Part shown: positions 10,901-19,939 of the stretch, piece by piece
Layout: each line of letters opens with the position of its first letter
How positions within the stretch are numbered: the stretch's first letter is position 1
DNA from: Cyanophora paradoxa
Lineage: Eukaryota > Glaucocystophyceae > Cyanophorales > Cyanophoraceae
Length of the DNA stretch: 64,000 nucleotides
NCBI GenBank assembly: GCA_004431415.1
Contig: QPMI01000024.1
Coordinates: 1 to 64,000 of the forward strand
Direction: 5' to 3'
Program-made: the position numbers and the translations under genes
The notes under the pieces: model-generated
The model's input: only the letters and a program-made list of their open reading frames with translations
The model's database searches: none
What the model was told of the DNA's origin: nothing

Positions 10901-11532
10901 ATGCAGCGCGGCGACGAAGCAGCAGCAAGCAGCAAGCAGCTCGCTTCCAAAGCTTCACGGAAGTCAGCAGCGACAGAGTCCCGACAGCCGACAGCAGAGC
11001 AGATCGCAGAGTCGGAAGCGCTGATTGCTCTATTCACGCCGCGACCGCGGCTCGAGAACGAGGGCAGCTCTATCGAGGTTCGCGTTCTCGGTGACTGCCG
11101 GCCTTCCCCGCTACGCGTCACTTCAATGACAGGTCCAACCCGGTTGCATCTTCGCCTCGCAACAGCCCTAATCGCAACAGCGCAGGGCCTGTGCGAGTCA
11201 CGATAGATATTTCAAACTTTCGAATGTCGTGGCAGAGAGTTCTTCGGGCCCGTGCGTACATGGACCTGAACTGTCATGCGTACGTAATCGATTTCCGCAC
11301 TTTGGATCTGTATCGGTATGACCCAGCTAGCCGGTGCTTCGAGCCGCTGGTGCAAGCGATCTTTGCTTCTTACCTCGATTTCTGATCCGGTATTCGCGAA
11401 TTCACGCGAACATGTGCACAGGCGTCGAGTCCGCTGGGGCCATTCGCGGATGACCTGGTCTACGTGGCGAGGAATTCGGTAATACCGGATGTCGAGCACG
11501 CGCCCTTCCTGGCGACCGTTTCCGGATCCTAG
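10901..11532 (+). CDS. H3-tail-like family, copy B (intact)
   Basis: An intact three-exon copy. Exon 1 (10901-11132) starts with a short acidic/Ala stretch, then SSKQLASKASRKSAATE, close to the H3 K18-K27 segment, then QPTAEQIAESEALIALFTPR, LENEGSSIEVRVLGDCRP and SMTG. Intron 1 is 11133-11185 (GTCCAA...CGCAG, phase 1). Exon 2 (11186-11349) begins PVRVTIDISNF and ends YRYDPASRCFEPL. Intron 2 (11350-11421, 72 nt) is GTGCAAG...TGCACAG, phase 0, and contains an in-frame TGA at 11384-11386. Exon 3 (11422-11532) encodes ADDLVYVARNSVIPDVEHAP and ends in SGS-stop. Total about 168 residues. No membrane segment or signal peptide. The two central segments look like beta-strand/helix mixtures; no known fold was recognised. 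Basic N-terminal tail suggests nuclear or chromatin contact, which is inference. Confidence 0.65.
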
Positions 11533-11860
11533 CCAGTGCCAAGGCCCCTAGCGGCCCGACAGCTGCATCTTATTGGAATTCATGGCCGCCGACGCCATGC
11601 ACGATATTTGAACAGGGAATGCTGTACTTCGTTTTGTCAATTCGAATTTTCGTCGCGATTTAATGTATCGGCATTGATTTCGCGAAGGTCGCGAAGCGCT
11701 TCATCCACGGACGGATGAAGAGGATCGCGAACGCGGAAACCACCATCACAGAGCTGAATCGCGAACGAAGTCACGGTCAGTATGCCCAGGGGGTAATCCC
11801 ACCGGGGGGTAAACATTAAGGCATTGGGGTTAACGTTGCGGCCGCGCATCTCTAGAAGCA
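11533..11860 (+). repeat. family 3' module plus fragment of the 12.7-kb gene
   Basis: After the stop, AGTGCCAAGGCCCCTAGCGG and ACAGCTGCATCTTATT are the shared 3' module. At about 11,687-11,757 there is a fragment, EVAKRFIHGRMKRIANAETT, also encoded at 12,990-13,070 in the hypothetical gene below. The fragment then runs into unrelated sequence leading to copy C. Confidence 0.55.
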
Positions 11861-12499
11861 ATGTCAAGCAAAGCTCCCGCAAAGTTCTCGGCACTAGACC
11901 CAGACCAAAGAAAGCACCGCCTACTTCACGATTCGTACCCGATCCAGAGCCAACAGCGGAGCAGGTCGCAGAGTCGGAAGCGCTGATTGCTCTATACACG
12001 CCGCGACGTTTACCGCGGCTCGAGAACGAGCTCGAGGGCAGCTCTGTCGAGGTGCGCGTTCTCGGGACTGCCGCCCTTCTCGGCCACGCGTCACTGAAAT
12101 GACAGGTGCACATGTGTCCGGTTCATCGTTGCTCTGCCAGTGCGCCCTAATTGCAACCGCGCAGGGCCTGTGCGAATCAAGCTGTATGTTTCAAAGACGT
12201 GGGAGAAAGATCTTCTGGCCCAAGCGTACCGGGAATTGCGCTGCACACCGGTGCCCATTGATCGCCGCGAGCTGTCGCTCTATCGGTACGACCCAGCTAG
12301 CCGGTGCTTCGAGCCGCTGGTGCAAGCGATCTTTGCTTCTTACCTCGATTTCTGATGCGGCATTCCCGAATTCACGCGTGCATGTGCACAGGCGTCGAGT
12401 CCAGGGCCATCCCCGGATGACCTGTTCTACGTGGCAATGAAGGAAATCATCCCGGAAGTCGAGCATGCACCCTTCCTGGCAACCGTTACAGGATCCTAG
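11861..12499 (+). pseudogene. H3-tail-like family, copy C
   Basis: The ATG at 11861 opens MSSKAPAKFSAL, H3-like (compare Lys-Ala-Pro-Arg-Lys), but the family frame downstream (KKAPPTSRF, then EPTAEQVAESEALIALYTPR, LENELEGSSVEVRVLG) is in another frame, and a second one-base loss (GGTGACTG to GGGACTG) shifts it again before the intron. Intron 1 is 12106-12164, intron 2 is 12320-12391 (72 nt, TGA inside). Exons 2 and 3 are intact: GPVRIKLYVSKTWEKDLLAQ, YRYDPASRCFEPL, PSPDDLFYVAMKEIIPEVEH and SGS-stop at 12497-12499. Two single-base losses would make this a full copy, so its status is open. Confidence 0.6.
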
Positions 12500-12731
12500 C
12501 CAGTGTCAAGGCCCCTAGCGGTCCGACAGCTGCATCTTATTCGAATTGCACGCCGGCGCCATGCACGCTAGCGGTGGCCGCCGGCGCCATGCAAGCTAGC
12601 CGAACAGAGATTCTTGTGCACAGAGATTGGTAGCAGTATTGTCTTCTCGAATTCGAATTCAGAGCGCCTTGGGGCATGGCTGCCGCGGCCGCGATCGCAT
12701 AAATCGAAGAGTTGGAATTCTCCAGAGAACT
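12500..12731 (+). repeat. family 3' module
   Basis: Shared sequence: CAGTGTCAAGGCCCCTAGCG, CGACAGCTGCATCTTATTCG, GCCGGCGCCATGCACGCTAG twice, and GCATAAATCGAAGAGTT before the next gene. Matches 18,401-18,660 and, in part, 14,756-14,960. Confidence 0.6.
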
Positions 12732-13190
12732 ATGTATGCGAAAACCATCGAAGAGTTAAAGTTTCCGAATACAATTACGTGCCCCCCCCTGCCCCGGCCC
12801 GTTGAGGTTGGTTCCGAGGTTGAGGTGCTCAAGCTTCAGCTGCAGTATACTATTGCGTGCTTGTTCAAAGGTACATGCAAGATGTCAAAAGTCATGCAAA
12901 ATGTGCTTGCGTGCTTGTTCAGTGGCCTGCTTTTCTTTCAGGCGCTTGGAAATGTCCCTAAAGAACTCGAGGTCGCTGTTGCTGAGGCAGAGTCCGCAGA
13001 GGTCGCGAAGCGCTTCATCCACGGACGGATGAAGAGGATCGCAAACGCGGAAACCACCATCACAGAGCTGAAACATGCGCAGCGGGCTCTTCACCACTTG
13101 AAAACCTTCGAGGGTGACCATACAGATGTCCTCCAGAGTCCCCCTGTGCTCATGATCACTGGCTCTGTGAAAGCAAAATTTCTCGGGTAA
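12732..13190 (+). CDS. hypothetical protein, helical, possible membrane segment
   Basis: 152 codons from the ATG at 12732 (MYAKTIEELKFPNTI). The N-terminal third is ordinary, followed by a hydrophobic stretch with VLACLFSGLLFFQALG that could be a membrane segment, then an Ala/Glu-rich helix (AVAEAESAEVAKRF) and HAQRALHHLKTFEGDH. Part of the hydrophobic stretch might instead be an intron, since GTACATG follows TTCAAAG and TGCTTTTCTTTCAG precedes GCGCTTGG, but the phases do not match. The same MYAKT start follows the 3' module at 18,650 but decays there. No family recognised. It converges with the coiled-coil gene at 13,259. Confidence 0.35.
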   Translation: MYAKTIEELKFPNTITCPPLPRPVEVGSEVEVLKLQLQYTIACLFKGTCKMSKVMQNVLACLFSGLLFFQALGNVPKELEVAVAEAESAEVAKRFIHGRMKRIANAETTITELKHAQRALHHLKTFEGDHTDVLQSPPVLMITGSVKAKFLG

Positions 13191-13258
13191 ATTAAAACAG
13201 AAGGCCATGCGCACTGTTCAGGTCCAGATTCCCCTCCCCTCCGACGGCAGAGATTCAA

Positions 13259-13771
13259 TCAGGGTGGTGCAGTAATTCGTGTCCTCACCTTCTCCTTCGC
13301 GATCGCTGTCCTCGCCCGACTGGGGAGGATGTCGAAGGCCCGCGACTGCCGGTGGAGCTTGGCAATCCGAAGCGCCAAATTAGCGAAGGGCCGAACGTCC
13401 ATAGGGAGTTCGTGCAAAGTGCTGGCACTTTCGATACCCAGGATGATGGCGCATATGCACAGTGGGGATGATGGGTTCTCGACACAGGTACGACACGGAA
13501 CCTCCTTTGGCCGCTCTTCCACTTCTTCGTCGTCGCTGAGAGCTCTTGCGTCGTTCTTGGCGGCTGCAGCCCGCTCCTCAGCCTTCCGCAGACGTCGATG
13601 AATCTCCGCCACCGCTTCCGCTGACGCTTGCTTCTCGAGCTGCCGCCGCGACGCCTCATCTCGCGCACGTTTCTCCGCACGCGCCGGGCCGCTTTCCTCC
13701 GTCTCAAGCTCATAATCAACCTCCTGTTCGCTCTCTTCGAGTTTGCGTTTCGTCTCCTCGTGTGCATTCAT
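13259..13771 (-). CDS. coiled-coil protein, divergent partner of copy D
   Basis: 170 residues starting MNAHEETKRKLEESEQEVDY. Residues 1-100 are highly charged and form a long coiled coil (RRQLEKQASAEAVAEIHRRL and following), then an acidic patch (LSDDEEVEE), then a short Cys cluster (CRTC...CIC) and a C-terminal helical domain. No known family. It starts at the edge of the 5' module and points away from copy D, so one short intergenic region probably serves both. A truncated relative sits in the same arrangement at 16,983-17,252. Likely nuclear or structural by composition; function unknown. Confidence 0.5.
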   Translation of the reverse strand: MNAHEETKRKLEESEQEVDYELETEESGPARAEKRARDEASRRQLEKQASAEAVAEIHRRLRKAEERAAAAKNDARALSDDEEVEERPKEVPCRTCVENPSSPLCICAIILGIESASTLHELPMDVRPFANLALRIAKLHRQSRAFDILPSRARTAIAKEKVRTRITAPP

Positions 13772-14132
13772 CCCTGAGAGACGCTACTGTCAAGGGAGGC
13801 CGCACGGACGCACGCGCAAGGCCGCTATATATGGGTGCGCATGCGGAAAGAAGGCATCCGGCGCACCTTTTCGAGCGCCACGTGCCACGCTTCCACGCCG
13901 ACAGCACTTTGACCGCTTGCCCCGCCGACAGCACTTCGGACGCTAGCAGAACACAGCTCCAGATCCGGCGCTCCGGAAACCGCGACAGTGCTCCGGCGAC
14001 TTTGCCCCGGCGACTTTGCCCGGCGGCTTTGCCCGGGGGAACTTCCTGCCGGGGGTACTCGTTCGACCACGCACCAGCAAGGCTCCAAAGACGGCGGCGC
14101 TCGGTTCGCTCGCTGTCGGACTGCGTTCCAGA
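13772..14132 (+). promoter_or_regulatory. 5' module of copy D (divergent promoter candidate)
   Basis: Repeated block also found at 17,253-17,640 and 19,940-20,340. Landmarks in order: GAGAGACGCTACTGTCAAGG, a run ending GCCGCTATATATGGG (TATA-like, 13,823-13,833), CCACGTGCC (E-box CACGTG), two GCCGACAGCACTT units, and three or four copies of GGCGACTTTGCCC. The module lies between divergent start codons (13,771 minus, 14,133 plus). Conservation across copies and the TATA/E-box pair suggest a shared regulatory region; this is inference. Confidence 0.45.
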
Positions 14133-14755
14133 ATGCAGAAAGTACCTCGAAAACAGCTCGCTACCAAAGCTGCAAGGAAGTCAGGAGTGACAGCGGGACA
14201 GCTGCGCATGCCGCCGACAGCAGAGCAGATCGCAGAGTCGGAAGTGCTGATTGCTCTATACGCGCCACGACCGCGGCTCGTGCACGGGGCAGCTCAGTCG
14301 AGGTGCGGTTCTCGTGACTGCCGGCCTTCCCCGCTACGCGTCACTGAAAAGACGGGTGCACACGTGCAATTGCAACCCGCATCGTTGCCCTGATTGTGTG
14401 CCCTGATCTCAACAGGCAGGGCCAGTGCGCGTCAGGATAGATGTTTCTATGTCGTGGCAGACAGACCTTCTGATCCAGGCTTACTTCGACCTGGACTGCG
14501 AATGCAACTCTGTAGGCAATGTTAGCGGGCTTGCGCTCTATTGGTACGATCCAGAAAGCCGTTGCTTCGAGCCGCCGGTGCAAGCGATCTTTGCTTCTTA
14601 CCTTGATTTCTGATGCGGCATTCCGAATTCACGCGTGCATGTGCACAGGCGTCGAGTACAGGCCATTCCCGGATGATTTGTTCTACGTCGCGAGGCATGA
14701 GGTGGTCCCGAAAATCGAGCACGTGCCCTTCCTGGCGACCGTTTCCGGATCCTAG
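14133..14755 (+). pseudogene. H3-tail-like family, copy D (best H3 match)
   Basis: Exon 1 (14133-14355) begins MQKVPRKQLATKAARKS; 13 residues from Pro to Ser equal histone H3 P16-S28. It continues MPPTAEQIAESEVLIALYAP. Two compensating one-base losses alter the GSSVEVRVL core to unrelated residues, but the frame recovers at DCRPSPLRVT. Intron 1 is 14356-14419; exon 2 is intact (GPVRVRIDVSMSWQTDLLIQ, YWYDPESRCFEPP). Intron 2 (14578-14648) is 71 nt, one base shorter than in copies B and C. Exon 3 has a missing G, so the usual PDDLFYVARHEVVPKIEHVP is read only in a shifted frame up to 14,755. Probably recently decayed or affected by run-length errors. Confidence 0.6.
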
Positions 14756-14965
14756 CCAGTGCAAATCCCTAGGACCTAGTACGGGTCCGCAGCTGCATCT
14801 TATTCGTGGTCGCCGACGCCATGCGCACTAGCCAAACACAGATTCTTCTGCACAGAGATTGCTGTATTGTTTTCTCGAATTCGAATTCTGAGTAGCAGGA
14901 GACGTGAACTATATAGTAGTCATGCTGGTCGCATTCGTCTCGGATCCAAGTCGAAGCCGGCGCCG
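14756..14965 (+). repeat. family 3' module (copy D)
   Basis: Shares GCAGCTGCATCTTATTCG, CGCCGACGCCATGCG, TCGAATTCGAATTC and AAGCCGGCGCCGTAGTGCA with the other 3' modules. Confidence 0.5.
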
Positions 14966-16326
14966 TAGTGCAGCACGAATTTTGGAAATCCGAAACTTTA
15001 CACAACGATTCAAATATATTTAACACATCATATTACACAACAAATCTACGACACGAACAGGATACCACTACGTATACACTCGGGCTACCAAGCCTTACCT
15101 AAGTTCTACATTACAAATTCTACCTGTACCGTTTCCTAGGAGCCTTACCTCCGCGGCCGGATCTTTAACAAGCTGCATGTCTGCGTGCATATGTACCTGA
15201 CCTTCTGATTGCTATAACTATTCTAGCAATAGAGTTTTGGGGAGGCAAGGAAATGCTTAAGTCCGGATGGTAATAGTCTATTGGAAAGATATACCGTCTG
15301 TAAGCTTCGCTCTAGATCTGTTCGCTGGCTATATTTATCGAGATTCCTGGTAGTGTACGTACTGCATAAGAGGGAACAGCGAATAGAAACCCTGCGTATA
15401 CATTCAATTAATTCATGTGTTGATTAACGTGCAATGGTTTTTACCTGCATGCGACACCAACATGTGCTTCTCGTCTTGTGCTGGTGCACGTGGAGCAGTT
15501 CTTGACGAGAGAGCTGTGTAATTCAAACTACTTTGTTTCAAGGCTCTCGAAGAACTTGGGATTGCGCTCTCGCATTTCGCAAACTGCAAGTGCATTTCGC
15601 AGAGATTATAAGGATTAGCAGAACGGACTCAATAACATATGTATGTGTGCGCACGATTTAGCTGGAAACTCAATCAATACCCTGGATCCGAATATACCGG
15701 TATCGATGCCGAACACATCACTGCGCGCGATATTTAGATCTTGAGTGTACCATGCACAAGAATGTCACGATGGGTTTTCTGTGCTGCCTTCACATAAGCC
15801 ATGCCAGCTGCAGACGCTCGCGATTGAGCTGGAAACTCAATCAATACCCTGGATCCGAATATACCGGTATCGATGCCGAACACATCACTGCAAGTGACAC
15901 ATAGCTAATCCCGGATACCCTCGCACCAGGAATCCATTTGGACACTTTCACCCTGGTTCGAACATCTTGGCGAGCTTGGTTCTGGTTTGGTTTTTGATCT
16001 GTTTCTCCTCAATTCTGGTTTGACCGCAAAACTGCATGTGCATGCACCTGTCATCGAAGATGCCGGTTGTCGACTTGTCGGCTCCCTTGTGGGCAGCGGC
16101 AACCCATGAATGTACGCGTGGAGAGCTTCATGTAGCTCAGCGATGGCGCTTTCTCGCCTAAAGCGCGCGCCTGCCATTTGAGCGTCGTCAACTGCTAATG
16201 TCGACTCCGGCGATAGGCGAGGCGGAGGCGTGCACTATTTAATTGAAGTCAGGGTTTCAGAGCTACTGAGGTAGCGCATTACATGTCGGCGCCGTAGTGC
16301 ATAACGAGTGCCTGCCCTGATTGATT
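14966..16326. other. AT-richer intergenic stretch with a 65-bp direct repeat
   Basis: No gene recognised. One repeat pair is clear: AGCTGGAAACTCAATCAATA followed by CCTGGATCCGAATATACCGG and TATCGATGCCGAACACATCA occurs at about 15,659-15,723 and again at 15,828-15,892, identical over about 65 bp with 169-bp spacing. Near 16,280 there is a further GCGCCGTAGTGCATAACGAG piece of the family 3' module. Confidence 0.5.
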
Positions 16327-16966
16327 TCACAGGAAGGGGCCGTAGATGTGCTCCATGAAGGTGTTAAACCGTTGGAAAATCTTGTTGTAGGGTGGCAACT
16401 CGCCGCAAACGAACTTGAGGGGTCCACGAGCCAGGGTACCTGGGTTGCAGATGGGCGGGGTCGAGGAAAGGGAGGGCGCTAGCTGGCCATGGCCGTGCCG
16501 CACCTCGGGCGACATGGTCATCGTGAGCAGCCCACGCTTGCGAAGGTCCGACATAGTAGCATAGACGAGGGCCGACTCTGCGTTCTCCTCTGGGAACGGG
16601 TGCAGCGTGGTCTCGCCGACGAGGTGGATGTGCGCAACCTTCTCGACGAGGATATCCTGCAGCGATGCCGGAATGTCCTCGAGGCGGGCGCTGCGGGCTG
16701 CACTTAGTGCACGAGGCGGCGCTCGGGAGCCGCGCGCACTTCTCAAGCCGCAATGCGACCGTGCGGGGCTGGTGGGCACGCAGGGTGGCCTCGATGATGG
16801 CCAGCCCCTCTGCCGGCAGCCGCTGCTTGGGCTTGAAGGTGCTCTGCTCCGGGTCCTGTGCCAATGGCAAGCCGGCTGGTCTGAGAAAACGAGCAAGAGG
16901 GCGCCGGCGGGCGGGCCGCACGACGATGCAGGCGGGGCTGGAGATTTCGAGAGTGACCACGGGCAT
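16327..16966 (-). CDS. hypothetical protein, one frameshift
   Basis: Starts at the ATG 16966 (MPVVTLEISSPACIVV), runs through an Arg/Pro-rich stretch to ATLRAHQPRTVALRLEK, and then the frame that reads like protein changes near 16,690-16,740 to RLEDIPASLQDILVEKVAHI, HLVGETTLHPFPEENAESA and the C-terminus LPPYNKIFQRFNTFMEHIYG before the stop at 16,327. Combined length about 212 residues. Not recognised. Its GC and intron-free style resemble the virus-like block at 21-29 kb more than the neighbours, so a viral origin is possible but unproven. Confidence 0.35.
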
Positions 16967-16982
16967 CTCCTGCGCGCGTGGT

Positions 16983-17252
16983 TTAAATTTGTGGCCGAGC
17001 GAGCAAAGAATTCGAAGCGCGAGCGAGCAGACGCACGCTGGATGTAGCGATATGAAGTGTGACCGCGCGTACTTCATCCTTTGCGTCCTTCGCATCATAC
17101 GCATCTCCGGCACGCGGGCGCTTAATAGCGCTCATGCGACTTCGCTCCGGAAAGTTCGCCCCGGCGTCTTGGAAAGTCTCCAGCTGGCGTTTCTCCGCAC
17201 GCTCCTGGCCGCTCTCTTCGAACTCGCGTTTCGTCTCCTCGTGTGCATCCAT
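16983..17252 (-). pseudogene. truncated relative of the coiled-coil partner gene
   Basis: MDAHEETKREFEESGQERAE at the start matches MNAHEETKRKLEES of the 13.26-kb gene, including RAEKR a little later. The rest (FPERSRMSAIKRPRAGDAYD) is unrelated and the frame ends at 16,983. It starts at the edge of the 5' module of copy E, mirroring the 13.8-kb arrangement. Confidence 0.45.
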
Positions 17253-17750
17253 CCCTGAGAGACGCATCTGTCAAGGGAGGCCGCACGGACGCACGCGCAG
17301 CTTAACCCCGCCATGGCCATGGATGCGGAAAGAAGGCATCCGGCGCACCTTTTCGAGCGCCACGTGCCACGCTTCCACGCCGACAGCACTTTGACCGCTT
17401 GCCACGCCGACAGCACTTCGGACGCTAGCAGAACACAGCTCCAGATCCGGCGCTCCGGAAACCGCGACTTCGCCCCGGCAAGTTTGCCCCGGCGACTTTG
17501 CCCCGGCGACTTTGCCCGGGGGAACTACGCGCAGGGGGTACCCGTCCGACCACCACACTAGCAAGGCTCCAACGGCGGCACCCGGCGGTCGGAGAACTAG
17601 CTAGAGCACGCGATCTAGCTAGCTAGAGGCTTTAGCACCGCCGGCTACCTCGGCGGCGCTCGGTCTGAGCGTTCGGTACGCGGCCATCGGTCTCGAGCTC
17701 GAGACCACCAACTTGGCGCTCGTAGTTCGTTTGTAAAGTAGCTGAGATCG
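17253..17750 (+). promoter_or_regulatory. 5' module of copy E (divergent promoter candidate)
   Basis: Same order of landmarks as at 13,772: GAGAGACGCATCTGTCAAGG, CCACGTGCCACGCTTCC, GCCGACAGCACTT twice, GGCGACTTTGCCCC units, GGGGGTACCCGTCCGACCAC, then GCTAGCTAGAGGCTTTAGC and a leader ending ATGCTTACCGCATGG at the start codon. It separates the MDAHEET frame (minus) from copy E (plus). The distal part is the same one seen at 5,960 and 20,265. Confidence 0.5.
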
Positions 17751-18400
17751 ATGCTTACCGCATGGGGAAAACGTATTCGAAAACAGCTCGTTACTTCACG
17801 GAAGCCGCGGTCGGCGCCACCAGTACCAGAGCCAACAGAAGAGCAGGTCGCCGAGTCGGAAGCGCTGATTGCTCTGTACGCGCCGCGATCGCGGCTCGAG
17901 AACGCGGGCAGCTCTGTCGAGGTGCGCGTTCTCGGGGACTGCCGGCCCCTTCCGGTGGGCATCACTGATATGACAGGTGCGACCACGGTTGCATCGATGC
18001 CTTAAGCTTGTGCCCTAATCTAAACAGCGCAGGGCCTGTTAGATTGAAGATCTATGTTTCAGAGACGTGGCAGACAGATCTTCTGGAGGCTGCGTACCGT
18101 GAACTCGTCCGCAGCACATACCACGCGCACCCTGATGCGCTGATGATGTATCGATACGACCCAGCAAGTCGGTGCTTCATTTACCTCGAGTTCTTTGCCG
18201 AGTACTTCGAGCCGGTGCAAGATATCTTTCCGTCTTCCCTCGATTTCTGATCATGATGCGGCATTCGCGAATTCACGCTTGCGCGTGCACAGAGGTCGAG
18301 TCCAGGGCCATCCCCGGATGATCTGTACTACGTCGCGAGGGATTCGGTGATCCCAGAAGTCGAGCACGCGCCCTTCCTGGCGACCGTTTTCGGATCCTAG
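17751..18400 (+). CDS. H3-tail-like family, copy E (intact)
   Basis: The second intact copy. Exon 1 (17751-17976): MLTAWGKRIRKQLVTSRKPR then SAPPVPEPTEEQVAESEALI, ALYAPRSRLENAGSSVEVRV and LGDCRPLPVGITDMTG. GK-x-x-RKQL-x-T and SAP align with H3 residues 13-30 but it is more diverged than copy D. Intron 1 is 17977-18032 (56 nt, phase 1); exon 2 (18033-18214) begins GPVRLKIYVSETWQTDLLEA and has an insertion before FEPV compared with the others. Intron 2 is 18215-18292 (78 nt, a multiple of three, with two TGA codons). Exon 3 encodes PSPDDLYYVARDSVIPEVEH and ends FGS-stop at 18398-18400. About 173 residues. The ATG at 17751 keeps the family frame; the second ATG at 17762 does not. Confidence 0.65.
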
Positions 18401-18744
18401 CTATTGCCCGTTTCAAGGCCCCTAGCGGCCCGACAGCTGCATCTTATTCGAAGTCGTGGCCGCCGGCGCCATGCACGCTATAGCTAGCCGCTGAGCGGAA
18501 CAGAGATTCGAATTCGTCTGCGCAGAGATTGCTGTATTTTTCTTAATTCGAATCCTTTGCCGCAAATGAGCGTATCGGCCTTGGGACAACGCTGCCGCGG
18601 AGCGCTAGCGGTCGCATAAATCGAAGAGTTCGAATTCTCTAGAGAGCCATGTATGCGAAAACCACTAGAGAATATACATGCTGGTCGAATTCGTATTCGA
18701 GACGAAGCCGGCGCCGTACGCGTAGTGCATCAGGAATAATGAAG
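18401..18744 (+). repeat. family 3' module (copy E)
   Basis: TTTCAAGGCCCCTAGCGGCC, CAGCTGCATCTTATTCGA, GGCGCCATGCACGCTA, GGTCGCATAAATCGAAGAGT and ATGTATGCGAAAACCAC, in the same order as after copies C and D. The MYAKT start of the 12.7-kb hypothetical gene is present but quickly diverges. Confidence 0.55.
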
Positions 18745-19410
18745 CTAGCTAGCACTATACGTCGCCATTGAGCGGATGTTTTCCAGAGCAATCATGGCTC
18801 GCATTCGCGACAGGTAGTTCGAGGCCTGCGCTCGTTCTCCGGATCCCCGCGGGAACTGGTCGCCCGCGAGGTAGAAGAAATCACCCGGTGATGGTCCCTG
18901 AGGTTTCGATGTCTGTGCACATGCACGCGCACGCGTGAATTCGCGGATCCGGAAGCCGCATCAGAAATCATCGTCAGACGCAAAGAAAGCTTGCACCGGC
19001 CGCTCGAATCCACTGGTTTCTGGGTTGAACCAATACAGCGCTACATTGTTTTTCGGTACGAGAAACTCGCTGCACGCCCGCGCCAGCAGCGCGTCCGGCC
19101 ACGACCCCGAATCCGGATCATTGACTTGCACAAGATCTGCACAGGCCCATTAATTCTGTAAGAAATGTCTCTGAAACGGGATAAATGGGCACCTGACATA
19201 ATTCTCCAATCGTCCGCTACAACATGCACCGCTACGGAGCTGTTTCCTTCATTAATATTCTCGACTGGTGGCGTCGCGCGCAGACAAAGGAGTCCGCGCG
19301 TGTCGAGCGGTGGCGGCACGAGCGAAGTTATATCTAGAGCATCGCTGTTCTGCGTCGCTGCCGTCGCTGGTGCCTTTGAGAAACGGGCGGCCAATCTTGC
19401 CAGGTATCGT
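18745..19410 (-). CDS. H3-tail-like family, diverged copy G
   Basis: Member of a second subfamily with copy H. Exon 1 ends at 19193 and contains SKAPATAATQN, PPPLDTRGLLCLRATPPVEN and NEGNSSVAVHVVADDW then IMSG, matching the ENEGSSVEV core. Intron 1 is 19137-19192, exon 2 18997-19136 (LVQVNDPDSGSWPDALLARA, NNVALYWFNPETSGFERP). Intron 2 is 18913-18996 (84 nt, multiple of three, TGA-TGC inside). Exon 3 encodes QGPSPGDFFYLAGDQFPRGS and continues to a stop at 18745-18747, longer than in the other copies. The start is not resolved: the exon-1 frame stays open into the 3' exon of copy H. Confidence 0.5.
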
Positions 19411-19869
19411 GCGGGCTCCGCTCCGGCGGAAATTGGTCGCCCGTGAGGTAGAAGAGATCGCCTGGAGATGGTCCCTGTGGTTTCGATGTCTGTGCGCATG
19501 CACGCGCACGCGTGAATTCGCGGAAGCCGCATCAGAAATCATCGTCAGACGCAAGGAACTTTCGCACCGGCCGCTCGAATCCATTGGTTTCTGGGTTGTA
19601 CCAATACAGCGCTACATTGGATTTGGGCACGAAATACTCACGGCACACATCGGCCACTAACGCTTCCGGCCACGACTCCGAAACATTGATCGTGAATCGC
19701 ACAGCCATGCCTCGCACAGGAACTGCACAGGGGTTTTCTATGGTATGGCATCCTGGTCGCAAAAGCGACAAGTACCTTGCGTCTCTTCAGGGTCCTGGAT
19801 GCCCCACGGGTAGTACCGCAAGTCCGCGAAAACGCTCACCTCGACGGAGCGGTTTGGCTCCGCCGACAT
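19334..19869 (-). CDS. H3-tail-like family, diverged copy H
   Basis: From the ATG at 19869: MSAEPNRSVEVSVFADLRYY, the SSVEVRVL core; upstream the DNA still resembles the PTAEQ segment but has a stop in that frame, so the H3-like tail is lost. Intron 1 is 19723-19775 (GTACTTG...GTGCAG), exon 2 begins VPVRGMAVRFTINVSESWPE and has NVALYWYNPETNGFERP. Intron 2 is 19490-19567 (78 nt, TGA inside). Exon 3 reads QGPSPGDLFYLTGDQFPPER and ends at 19,334. Overlaps the presumed 5' end of copy G, in the same direction. Confidence 0.5.
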
Positions 19870-19939
19870 CGCAGTAGCGATCGCCGAGACCGCCGCGCCT
19901 GAAGAAGCAGCCGACTGCCTACTCCGCTGTCGGAGCTGC

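Noticed and set aside
18961-18963. Selenocysteine at the conserved TGA
   Set aside because: A GT-AG intron of multiple-of-three length covers the site in all copies, and one copy has TGC there without other change. Kept as a finding but not as the main reading.
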